The translations under genes were made by a program, and so were the position numbers. A stretch of 64,000 bases of DNA. It comes from Oasisia sp. SBJ-2009. Taxonomy: Eukaryota; Annelida; Polychaeta; Sabellida; Siboglinidae. Where the stretch lies: assembly GCA_964017155.1 (NCBI GenBank), contig OZ024861.1, forward strand, positions 20,820,213 to 20,884,212, written 5' to 3'. Positions 12,430-25,459 of this stretch are shown piece by piece (the stretch's first letter is position 1; each line of letters begins with the position of its first letter). The notes beneath the pieces are model-generated. The model saw nothing but the letters and a program-made list of their open reading frames with translations, was not told the DNA's origin and did not search any database.

Positions 12430-13569
12430 TTGCGCGTAAGTGGGTGCGTGGGTGTGGGAGCGTTTGTGTTGGTGCATATTTGTGCGTGAGTCGGTGTGTG
12501 TGATGGTGCGTGTGTGGATGTGTGTGTGTGGGTCCGCATGTGCGTGTGTGTGGGTGCGTGTGTATGCGTGTGTTGGCACGTTTATTGGTGCGTGTGTGTG
12601 GGTATGTGTGGGCGCGTGTGCGTGGGTGCGTGTGTGTGTTGATGCGTTTGTGGTGCATTTGTGGGTAAGTGGCGTGTGTTTGCGTGTATGTGTGTGCGTG
12701 TGTGGCTGCGTGTGGGTGCGCGTGTGGGTGTGCGTGTGTTGGTGCGTGTGTGTGGATGCATGTGTTTGTGTGTGTGTGTGTATGTGTATGTGTGTGCTTG
12801 TGTGGACGCGTGTGGATGGGTGTGTGTGTGGGGGTGCGTGCGAGTGTGTGGGTGGATGCGTATTCTGTGTATGTGTGCATGTGTGGGCGCGTGTGTGAGT
12901 CCGTGTGTCGGTGTGTGTGTGGGTGCGTTTGTGGATTCGTGTGTTGGTGCGTGCTTGTGTGCGTGTTTGTGGGTGCGTGTTTTGTCGTGTGTCTGTGCGT
13001 GTGTGCGTGTGTGCGTGTGTGGGTGCGTGTGTGGGTACGTGTGAGAGTTGGTGCATTTGTGTGTGTGTGTGGGTGCGTGACTATGTTTGTGTGTTGGAGC
13101 GTGTGTGGGGGCATGTGGGTGCGTGTGTGTGTGGGTGCGTGCGTGTGTGTATTTCCGTGTGTGGCGCGTGTGTGGGGTTGTGTGTGTGGTGCATGTGTGC
13201 GTATGTGTGCGTGTGTGGGTGCGTGTGTGTGGTTGTGTGTGTTTTTGCGTGTGTTGGCTTGTATTTGTGTGTGGGTACGTGTGTGGTGCGTGTTCGTATG
13301 TGTGCGTGTGTGGGCGCGTGTGAGTGGGTGCGTGTGTGTGGGTGCGTGTTTGGGTGCGTGTGTATGGGTGCGTGTGTCGTTCATGTGTGTGTATGTGTGC
13401 GTATTTTGGCGCGCGCGTGTGCGTGTGTGGGTGCGAGTATGGGTGCCTGTGTATGGGTTCGTGTGTGCGAGTGTGTGCGGGCGTGTTTTGGAGCGTGTGG
13501 GTGCGTGTGTGTGTGGGCACATGTCTGTGTGGGTGCGTGCATCTGTGTGTGGGTGTATGTGTGTGGAGC

Positions 13570-13571
<2 letters not shown>
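12135..13571 (+). repeat. Left arm of a 1.4 kb inverted repeat
   Basis: Read as the reverse complement from 13571 leftward, this arm matches the + strand from 14716 rightward over about 1.4 kb. Shared points include the ACACATACACCCACACACAG string beside the inner edge, the AGACATGTGCCC motif (13519 and 14759), the AAAACACGCCC motif, the CTATACATATATA motif (12190 and 16112) and the CCCACCC run. Differences seen by eye are scattered single-base changes and short CA-run length changes. Confidence 0.85.
12148..12162 (+). other. G-quadruplex motif, second copy
   Basis: Same GGGTGGGTGGGTGGG string as at 10229, copied by the 1.92 kb duplication. It lies close to the outer end of the left inverted-repeat arm. 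Confidence 0.75.
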
Positions 13572-13608
<37 letters not shown>

Positions 13609-14715
13609 TGTGTGTGCGTGTGTGCTTGTGTGGACGCGTGTGGATGACTGTATGTGTGTGTGGGTGCGTGCGAGTATGTGGGTGGGTGCGTCTTCTGTGT
13701 ATGTGCGCATATGTGGGCGCGTGTGTGAGTCCGTGTGTCGGTGTGTGTGTGGGTGCGTTTGTGGATTCGTGTGTTGGTGCGTGCTTGTGTGCGTGTTTGT
13801 GGGTGCGTGTTTTGTCGTGTGTCGGTGCGTGGGTGCGTGTGTGGGTGCGTGTGTGGGTACGTGTGAGAATTGTTGCATTTGTGTGTGTGTGCGTATGTGT
13901 GTGTGTTGGAGCGTGTGGGTGCGTGTGTGTGTGGGTGCCTGTGAGTGGGTGCGTGCTTGTGTGTATTTGCGTGTGTGGCGCGTGTGTGGGGTTTTGTGTG
14001 TGTGGGGTATATGTGCGTATGTGTGCGTGTGTCGGTGCGTGTGTGTGGGGTGTGTGTGTCTTTGCGTGTGTTGGCTTGTATTTGTGTGTGGGTGCGTGTG
14101 TGGTGCGTGTTTGTATGTGTGCGTGTGTGGGCGCATGTGAGTGGGTGCGTGGGTGTGGGTGCGTGTTTGGGTGCGTGTGTATGGGTTCGTGTGTGGGTGC
14201 GCGTGTGAGTGTGTGCGGGCGAGTTTTGTCGCGTGTGGGTGCGTGTGTGTGTGGGTATATGTCTGTCTGGGTGCGTGCGTCTGTGTGTGGGTGTATTTGT
14301 GTGGTGCGTATGTTTACATGTGCGTGTGTGGATTCGTGTGTGGGTGCGTGTCAGTGTGCGTGCGTGTGTGGGAGCATGTCGGTGTACGTCAGTGCGTGTG
14401 TGGGTGAGTGTCAGTGGTTGCGAGTGTGTGGAAGCATGTGTGTGGGTGAGTCGGTGCGTGTGTAGTTGCGTGTGTGTGTGTGGGTTCGTGTGTGTATGTA
14501 TGCGTGTTTGGGCGCATGTGTGTATGTGGGTGCGTGTGAGTGGGTGCATATGTGTGTGTGCTTGCTTGTGTTTGTGTGTGTGGATGCCTGCGTGTGTAGT
14601 GCGTGTGTGCATGTGTGCCTGTGGGAGCGCGTGTGTGTGGGTGTGGGTGCGTGTTTGGCTTCGTGTGTGTGTATGTGTGCGTATGTTGGCGCGCGTATGT
14701 GCGTTTATGGGTGCC

Positions 14716-15509
14716 GCACCACACACATACACCCACACACAGACGCACGCACCCACACAGACATGTGCCCCCACACACACGCACCCACACGCGCCAAAAC
14801 ACGCCCGCACACACTCACACGCGCACCCACCCACGAACCCATACACACGCACCCATACTCGCACCCACACACGCACACACGCGCGCCAAAATACGCACAC
14901 ATACACACACATGAACGACACACGCACCCATACACACGCACCCAAACACGCACCCACACCCACGCACCCACTCACACGCGCCCTCACACGCACACATACA
15001 AAAACGCACCACACATGCACCCACACACAAATACAAGCCAACACACGCAAAAACACACAAACACACACACACGCACCCACACACGCACACTTACGCACAC
15101 ATGCACCACACACACAACCCCACACACGCGCCACACACGCAAATACACACACGCACGCACCCACACACACCCACCCACACACACACGCACCCACATGCCC
15201 CCACACACGCTCCAACACACCCACATAGACACGCACCCACACACACACACAAATGCACCAACTCTCACACGTACCCACACACGCACCCACACACGCACAC
15301 ACGCACCGACACACGACAAAACACGCACCCACAAACACGCACACAAGCACGCACCAACACTCGAATCCACAAACGCACCCACATACACACCGACACACGG
15401 CCTCACACACGCGCCCACACATGCACACATACACAGAAGACGCACCCACCCACACACTCGCACGCACCCACACGCACATACACCCATCCACACGCGTCCA
15501 CACAAGCAC

Positions 15510-15555
<46 letters not shown>

Positions 15556-16165
15556 ACACACACACAAACACATGCATCCACACACACACGCACCAACACA
15601 CGCACACCCACACGCGCACCCACACGCAGCCACACACGCACGCACACACGCGCAAACACACGCCACATACCCACAAATGCACCACAAACGCATCAACACA
15701 CACACGCACCCACGCACACGCGCCCACACATACCCACACACACGCACCAATAAACGTGCCAACACATGCACACACAAGCACCTACACACACCCACATGCG
15801 GACCCACACACACAAATCCACACTCCGACTCACGCACAAACATGCGCCAACACAAACGCTCCCACATCCACGCACCCACTTACGCGCAAACACACACCCA
15901 CATATACGTGCACAATACACGCACACACACACACACACACGCACGCGCGCGAAAAACCAACACACATGCAACTACACACATATACACACGCACCCACACA
16001 CATGCACCCACCCACACACGCACACACATGAGCCAGCACACGCACACGCACACGCACACGCATACGCACCCACACACACCCACCGACATTCACACGCACC
16101 TCCAGACGCAACTATACATATATATATGCACCCCCCCACACACACACACCCACCCACCCACCCAC
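14716..16165 (-). repeat. Right arm of a 1.4 kb inverted repeat
   Basis: This is the inverted copy of 12135-13571. The 1.14 kb between the arms (13572-14715) is the diverged third copy of the tandem module. The inner end of this arm starts at a tight palindrome, GGTGC-C-GCACC at 14710-14720, where the strand composition flips from G/T to C/A. Just beyond the outer end the sequence degenerates into GCATAAGCA words and then the hexamer array. Confidence 0.85.
16149..16163 (-). other. G-quadruplex motif on minus strand
   Basis: The + strand reads CCCACCCACCCACCC, the exact reverse complement of the motif at 12148-12162. It is the inverted-repeat partner of that motif. Confidence 0.75.
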
Positions 16166-16215
16166 ACACCCACACACGCATAAGCAAACGCACACGCACA
16201 CGCATAAGCACGCAT

Positions 16216-17455
<1,240 letters not shown>

Positions 17456-20400
17456 ACACGCACCCACTCACGAATCCACACACGTATCCACACACGCACC
17501 GACACAAACACACACAGTTACCCACACCCACGCACTCACTCACACGCACGCACACGCGCCATCACACGCACCGACACACACACATCCAACCAAACACGCC
17601 CCTACACATGCACACATGCGCGCCAATACACGCACACATACACACACACATGCACCACACACGCATTCTCACACACGAACCCACACATGCACCAAACACG
17701 CAACCACTCAAACACACACAAGCGCCAGCACAAGCACACATACACACACGCACCCACGCACCTCCAATCGCTCCCACACACGCACCAACACACGCACACA
17801 TCCACCACATACGCACCCAGACCCACACACCCACCCATTCTTGTTGTTGGATGCTTTAAGTAGAGGTGAATGGATGGACGCGTTACGTAGGGGTGATTGG
17901 ATGGATGCATTAAGTTGAGGTGAATTGATGGAAGCATTAAGTAGGGGAGGTTGGATGGATGCGTTATGTACAGGTGATTGGATGAATGCATTAAGTAGTG
18001 GTAGTTGGATGCATACGTTAAGTAGGGGTGGTTGGATGGATGCGTTAAATAGGTGTGATTGGATGGATGCGCTAAGTAGGGGTGGTTGGATGGATGCGTT
18101 ACGTAGGGGTGATTGGATGGTAGCATTAAGTAGGAGTGGTTGGATTGATACGTTAAGAAGGGGTGATTGAATGGATGCATTAGGTAGGGAGGATTGGATG
18201 GATACGTTAAATAGGGGTGGTTGCATGGATGCGTTAAGAAGAGGTGATTGGATGGATGCTTTAAGTAGGGAGATTGGATAGATACGTTTAATAGGGGTGG
18301 TTGGGTGGATGCGTTGAGAAGGGCTGGTTGGATGAATGCGCTAAGTAGGTTGGTTGGGTGGATGCGTTAATTAGGAGGGGTTGGATGGATACGTTAGGTA
18401 GGGGTGGTTTAATGGACGCGTTACGTAGGGGTGGTTGGATGGATGCGTTAAGTAGGGGTGGTTGGTTGGATTCGTTAAGTAGGAGTGGTTGGATGGATGC
18501 GTTAATTAGGGGATATTGAATGGATGCGTTAAGTCCGTGTGGTTGACTAGATGGGATAAGTAGGTGTGGTTGGATGGATGCGTTAAGTAGGAGTGGTTGG
18601 ATTGATACGTTAAGGAGGGTTGGCTGGATGGATACGTTAAGTAGGAGTGGTTGGATGGATGCGATAAGTAGGGGTGGCTGGTTGGATGCGTTAAGTAGGG
18701 GTGTTTGGATGGATGCGTTAAGTAGGAGTGGTTGGATGTATGTTTTAAGAAGGGGTGATTGGATGGATGCATTAAGTAGGGGAGATTGGATGGATACGTT
18801 AAATAGGGGTGGTTGTATGGATGCGTTAAGTAGGGGTGGTTGGGTGAATGCGCTAAGTAGGGTTTTTGGATGGATGCGTTAAGTAGGATTGGTTGTGTGG
18901 ATGCGTTAAGTAGGGGTGGCTGGATGGATGCTTTAAGTACGGGTGTTTGAATGGAAGGGCTAAACAGGGGTGGTTGGAGGGATGCGTTTAGTAGGGGTGA
19001 TTGGATGGATGCGCTAAGTACGGTTGGTTGAATGGATGGCTAAGTAGGGGGGTTGGATGAATGCGTTAATTAGGGGTGGTTGAATGGATGCCTTATGTGG
19101 GGGTGGTTGGATGAATGCGTTAAGTAGGGGTGGTTGAATGGATGCGTTATATAGGGGTGATTGGACTGATGCTTTAAGTAGGAGTGGTTGGATTGATACG
19201 TTAAGTAGGGGTGATTGGATGGAAGCATTAAGTAGAGGAGATTGGATGGATACGTTAAATATGGGTGGTTGGGTGGATGCGTTAAGAAGGGGTGGTTGGA
19301 TGAATGTGCGAAGTAGGTTGGTTGGGTGGATGCGTTAATTAGGAGTGGTTGGATGGATGCGATAAGTAGGGGTGTCTTGATGGATGCGTTAAGTAGGGGT
19401 GGTTGAATGGATGCGTTAAGTAGGGATGGTTGGATGGATGCTTTAAGTACGGGTGTTTGAATTGAAGCGTTAAATAGGGGTGGTTGGAGGGATACGCTAT
19501 GTAGGGCTGGTTGGATGGACGCGTTAAGTAGAGATGAATGGATGGATACAATATGAAGAGGTGGTTGGATGGATGCGTTAAGTAGGGGTGGCTGGTTTGA
19601 TGCGTTATGTAGGGGTGGTTGAATGGATGTGTTAATTAGGGGTGGTTGGATTGATGAGATATGTAGGGGTGGTTGGATGAATGTGTTAAATAGGGGTGGT
19701 TGGATGGATGCGCTAAGTAGGAGTGGTAGGATGGATGCGTTAAGTAGGAGTGGTTGGACGGATACGCTAAGCAGGAGTCGTTGGATGGATGCGTTAAGTA
19801 GGCGTGATTGGATGGATGCGTTTATTACGGATGGTTGAATGGATTGGATAAGTAGGGGTACTTGGATGGATGCGTTAAGTAGGGGTGGTTGAATGGATGC
19901 GTTAAGTAAGGGTGGTTGGATGGATGCGTTATGTAGTGGTGGGTGAATGGATTCGTTATGTAGGGGTGGTTGTTGGATACTTTAAGTAGAGGTGAATGGA
20001 TGGATGCGTTACGTAGGGGTGGTTGGATGGATGCATTAAGTTGAGCTGAATGGAAGCATTAAATAGGGGTGGTTGGGTGGATGCGTTAAGAAGGGGTGGT
20101 TGGAAGAATGCTCTAAGTAGGTTGGTTGAGTGGATGCGTTAATTAGGAGTGGTTGGTTGGATGCGTTATGTAAGGGTGGTTGGATGAATGCATTAAGTTG
20201 AGGTGAATGGATGGAAGCATTAAGTAGGGGAGGTTGGATGGATGCTTTATGTAGGGGTGGTTGGAGGGATGCGTTACGTAATTGTGGTTGTTGGATGCTT
20301 TAACTAGAGGTGAATGGATGGATGCGTTACGTAGGGGTGGTTGGATGGATGCATTAAGTTGATGTGAATGGATGGAAGCATTAAGTAAGGGAGGTTGGAT

Positions 20401-23400
20401 GGATGCGCTAAGTAGCGGTGGTTGGATGGATGCGTAAAGTAGGGGTGGTTGGATGGATGTATTAAGTAGAGGTGATTGGATGGATGCATTAAGTAGGGGT
20501 AGTTGGTTGGATACGTTATGTAGGGGTGGTTGGATGGATGCGTTAAATAGGGGTGATTGGATGGATGCGCTAAGTAGGGGTGGTTGGACGGATGCGTCAA
20601 GTAGGGGTGATTGGATGGATGCATTAAGTAGGAGTGGTTGGTTGGATACGTTAAGTACGAGTGGTGGGATGGATGCGTTAAGTAGGAGTGGTTGGATGGA
20701 TACGTTAAATACGAGTGGTGAGATGGATGCGCTAAGTAGGGGTGATTGGATGGATGCGTTACGTAGGTGTGGTTGGATGAATGCATTAAGTTGAGGTGAA
20801 TGGATGGAAGCGTTAAGTAGGGGATGTTGGATGGATGCGTTATGTAGGGGTGGTTGGATGGATGCGTAAAGTAGGGGTGGTTGGATGGATGTATTAAGTA
20901 GAGGTGATTGGATGGATGCATTAAGTAGGGGTAGTTGGATGGAAACGTTATGTAGGGGTGGTTGGATGGATGCGTTAAATAGGGGTGATTGGATGGATGC
21001 GCTAAGTAGGGGAGGTTGGATTGATGCGTTAAGTAGGAGTGGTTGGATGGATACGATAAGCAGGAGGGAGGGAAGATTGGATGGATGCGTTAAGTAGGGG
21101 TGATTGGATGGATGCGTTAAGTACGGGTGGTTGAAAGGATTGGATAAGTAGGGGTGCTTGAATGGATGCGTTAAGTAGGGGTGGTTGAATGGATGCGTTA
21201 AGTATGGGTGGTTGGATGAATGCGTTATGAAGTGGTGGTTGAATGGATTCGTTATGTAGGTGTGGTTGTTGGATGCTTTAAGTAGAGGTGAATGGATGGA
21301 TGCGTTACGTAGGGGTGGTTGGATGGATGCATTAAGTAGATGTGAATGGATGGAAGCATTAAGTAGGGGAGGTTGGATGGATACGTTAAGTAGGGGTGGT
21401 TGGATGGATGCGTTAAATAGGGGTGTTTGGATGGATGCGTTAAGTAGGGGTGATTGGATGGTAGCAATAAGTAGGAGTGGTTGGATTGATACGTTAAGAA
21501 GGGGTGATTGAATGGATGCATTAGGTAGGGAAGATTGGATGGATACGTTAAATAGGGGTGGTTGGATGGATGCGTTAAGAAGAGGTGATTTAATGGATGC
21601 GTTAAATACGGGAGATTGGATACATACTTTAAATAGGGGTGGTTGGATGGATGCGTTAAGAAGGGGTATTTTGATGGATGCGTTAAGTAGGGGTGGTTGA
21701 ATGGATGCCTTTTGTAGGGATGGTTGGATGGATGCGTTAAGTAGGGGTGGTTGGATGGATGCATTATGTAGGGGAGATTGGATGGATACGTTAAATAGGG
21801 GTGGTTGGATGGATGCGTTAAGCAGGGGTGGTTGAATGGATGCGTTATGTAGGGGTGGTTGGATGGATGCTTTAAGTACGGGTGTTTGAATTGATGCGTT
21901 AAATAGGGGTTGTTGGAGGGATACGTTATGTAGGGCTGGTTGGATGGATGCGTTAAGTAGAGGAGAATGGATGGATACGATATGAAGAGGTGGTTGGATG
22001 GATTCGCTAAGTAGAGGTGAATGGATGGATATACCAAGTAGAGATGAATTGATGGATGCATTAATTAGAGGTTGTTGGATGTATGCGTTACACAGGGGTG
22101 GTTGGATGGATGCATTAAGTAGTGGTAGTTGGATGGATACGTTAAGTAGGGGTGGTTGGATGGATGCGTTAAATAGGGGTGATTGGATGGTAGCATTAAG
22201 TAGGAGTGGTTGGATTGATACGTCAAGAAGGGGTGATTGAATGGATGCATTAGGGAGGGAAGATTGGATGGATACGTTAAATAGGGGTGGTTGGATGGAT
22301 GCGTTAAGAAGAGGTGATTGGATGGATGCGGTAAGTAGGGGAGATTGGATAGATACGTTAAATAGGGGTGGTTGGGTGAATACGCTAAGTAGGGGTGGTT
22401 GGATGGATGCATTAAGTAGGAGTGGTTGGATTGATACGTTAAGAAGGGGTGATTGAATGGATGCATTAGGTAGGAGTGGTTGGATGGATACGTTAAATAC
22501 GAATGGTGGGATGGATGTGTTAAGTAGGGGAGATTGGATAGATATTTTAAATAGGGGTGGTTGGATGGATGCGTTAAGAAGGGGTATTTTGATGGATGCG
22601 TTAAGTAGGGGTGGTTGAATGGATGCCTTATGTAGGGATGGTTGGATGGATGCGCTAACTAGGGGTGGTTGGATGGATGCATTATGTAGGGGAGATTGGA
22701 TGGATACGTTAAATAGGGGTGGTTGGATGGATGCGATAAGCAGGGGTGGTTGAATGGATGCGTTATGTAGGGGTGGTTGGATGGATGCTTTAAGTACGGG
22801 TGTTTGAATTGATGCGTTAAATAGGGGTTGTTGGAGGGATACGCTATGTATGGCTGGTTGGATGGATGCCCTAAGTAGAGGTGAATGGATGGATATACTA
22901 AGTAGAGACGAATTGATGGATGCATTAATTAGAGGTTGTTGGATGTATGCGTTACACAGGGGTGGTTGGACGGATGCATTAAGTAGGGATGGTTGGATGG
23001 ATGCGTTAAGTAGGGCTGGTTGAATAGATGCGTTATGTAGGGGTGGTTGGATGGATGCGCTATGTAGGGGTGGTTGAATGGATGCTTTAATAGGGTGGTT
23101 GGACGGATGCGTTAAATAGGGGTGGTTGGATGAATGCGCTAATTAGGAGTGGTTGGATGGATGCGCTAAGTAGGAGTGGTTGGATGGATACGCTAAGCAG
23201 GAGTGGTTGGATGGATGTGCTAAGTAGGGGTGATTGGATGGATGCGTTCAGAACGAGTGGATGAATGGATTGGATAAGTAGCGGTGCTTGGATGGATGCG
23301 TTAAGTAGGGGTGGTTGAACGGATGCATTATATAGGGGTGGTTGTTGGATGCTTTAAGTAGAGGTGAGTGGATGGATGCGTAAAGTAGGGGTGGCTGGAT

Positions 23401-25459
23401 GGATGTATTAAGTAGAGGTGATTGGATGGATGCATTAAGTACGGGTAATTGGATGGATACTTTTAATGGGGTGGTTGGATGGATGCGTTAAATAGGGGTG
23501 GTTGTATGGATGCGTTAAGTAGGGGTGATTGGATGGATGCATTCAGTAGGAGTGGTTGGATTGATACGTTGAGAAGGGGTGAGTGAATGGATGCATTAGG
23601 TAGGAGTGGTTGGATTGATACGTTAACTAGGAGTGGTTGGATGGATGCGTTAAGTAGGAGTGGTTGGATTTGTGTGTTAAGTAGGGGTGATTGGATGGAT
23701 ACATTAAATTGGGGTGGTTGGATCAGTGCGCTTAGTAAGGTGGTTGGATAGATTCGTTGAGTAGGAATGGTTGGATGGATTCGGTAAGTAGGAGTGGTGG
23801 GATGGATGCGTTAAGTAGGAGTGGTTGGATGGATGCGTTAAGTATGGGTGATTGGGTGGATGCGTTAAGTATGGGTGGTTGAATGGATTCGATAAGTAGG
23901 GGTGTTTGGATGGATGCGTTAAGTAGGGGTGTTTGAATGGATGCGTTATGTAGTGGTGGTTGGATAGATGCGTTATGTAGTGGTGGTTGAATGGATGTGT
24001 TATGTAGGGATGGTTGTTGGAAACTTTAAGTAGAGGTGAATGGATGGATGCGTTAAGTAGGGGTGGTTCGGTGGATGCATTCAGTTGAGGTGATTGGATG
24101 GAAGCATTAAGTAGGGGTGGTTCGATGGATACGTTAAGTAGGGGTGTTTGAATGGATGCGTTAAGTATGGGTGGTTGATGGATGCGTAAAGGAGGAGTGA
24201 TTGGATGGATACGTTAAGTACGATTGGTGGGATTGATGCGTTAAGTAGGGGTGATTGGATGGATGCGTTATGTAGGGGTGGTTGGATGGATGCGTTAAGT
24301 AGGGGTGGTTGAATGGACGCGTTATGTAGGAGTGGTTGGATGGATGCTTTAAGTACGGGTGTTTGAATTGATGCGTTAAATATGGGTGGTTGTAGGGATA
24401 CGTTATCAAGGGCTGGTTGGATGGATGCGTTAAGTAGAGGTGAATGGATGGATACGATATGAAGAGGTGGTTGGATGGATTCGCTAAGTAGAGGTGAATG
24501 GATGGATATATTAAGTAGAGGTGAATTGATGGATGCATTAATTAGGGGTTGTTGGATGGATGCGTTACACAGGGGTGGTTGGATGGATGCATTAAGTAGG
24601 GCTGCTTGAATAGATGCGTTATGAAGAGGTGTTTGGATGGATGGGTTATGTAGGGGTGGTTGAAAGGATGTGTTAATTAGGAGGGTAGGATTGATGAGTT
24701 ATGTAGGGGTGGTTGGATGGTAGCGTTAAATAGGGGTGGTTGGATGGAGGCGCTAAGTAGGAGTGGTTGGATGGATGCGTTAAGTAAGGGTGGTTGAATG
24801 GATTCGTTATGTACGGATGGTTGTTGGATGCTTTAATAGAGGTGAATGGATGGAAGCATTAAGTAGGGGAGGTTGGATGGATGCGTTATGTAGGGGTGGT
24901 GGGATGAAGGCGTAAAGTAGGGGTGGTTGGATGGATGTATTAAGTACAGGTGATTGGATGAGTGCATTAAGTAGTGGTAGTTGGATGGATACGTTAAGTA
25001 GGGGTGGTTGGATGGATGCGTTAAATAGGGGTGGTTGGATGGAGGCGCTAAGTAGTTGTGATTGGATGGATGCGTTAAGTAGGGGTTATTGGATGGTAGC
25101 ATTAAGTAGGAGTTCTTGGATTGATACGTTGAGAAGGGGTGATTGAATGGATGCATTAGGTAGGGAAGATTGGATGGATACGTTAAATAGGGGTGGTTGG
25201 ATGGATGCGTTAAGAAGAGGTGATTGGATGGATGCGGCAAGTAGGGGAGATTGGATAGATACGTTAAATAGGGGTGGTTGGGTGAATACGCTAAGTAGGG
25301 GTGGTTGGATGGTTGCGTTAAGTAGGGGTGATTGGATGGATGCATTAAGTAGGAGTGGTTGGATTGATACATTAAGAAGGGGTGATTTAATGGATGCATT
25401 AGGTAGGAGTGGTTAGATGGATACGTTGAGTAGGAGTGGTGGGATGGATGTGTTAAGTA

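Larger units (their letters stand above)
9300..13207 (+). repeat. Near-perfect tandem duplication, period about 1.92 kb
   Basis: The block 9300 to about 11288 is repeated head-to-tail up to 13207. Matching landmarks include the ATGACAGAGAGAG motif (9741 and 11658, offset 1917), the GAGCGCGTGCGCGCG motif (10441 and 12359, offset 1918), TCCGTGTGTCGG (10981 and 12900, offset 1919) and GAGAGTTGGTGCATTTG (11124 and 13043, offset 1919). Differences are mainly length changes in G runs (10 versus 13 G near 9371/11301) and a 16-bp deletion near 11590. A more diverged, partial third copy continues to about 14700; for example GAGAATTGTTGC near 13864 replaces GAGAGTTGGTGC. Confidence 0.85.
6351..14715 (-). 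repeat. G/T-rich domain: macrosatellite in inverted orientation
   Basis: At about 6350 the + strand switches abruptly from C/A-rich to G/T-rich. The reverse complement carries the same landmark words as the first domain. For example, the stretch from 6360 to about 6660 read on the minus strand resembles 2100-2500 of the + strand. The CCACCGACACTCACACGC landmark recurs in inverted form near 8363-8410, 10265-10320 and 12184-12240. The domain holds a hexamer array, GA tracts, a 1.92 kb tandem duplication and one arm of an inverted repeat, listed separately. Confidence 0.88.

Noticed and set aside
17842..18500. Telomeric repeat
   Set aside because: The G-rich strand resembles telomeric sequence in composition only. 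The unit is 27 bp and lacks TTAGGG, TTAGG or TTTAGGG tandem runs.
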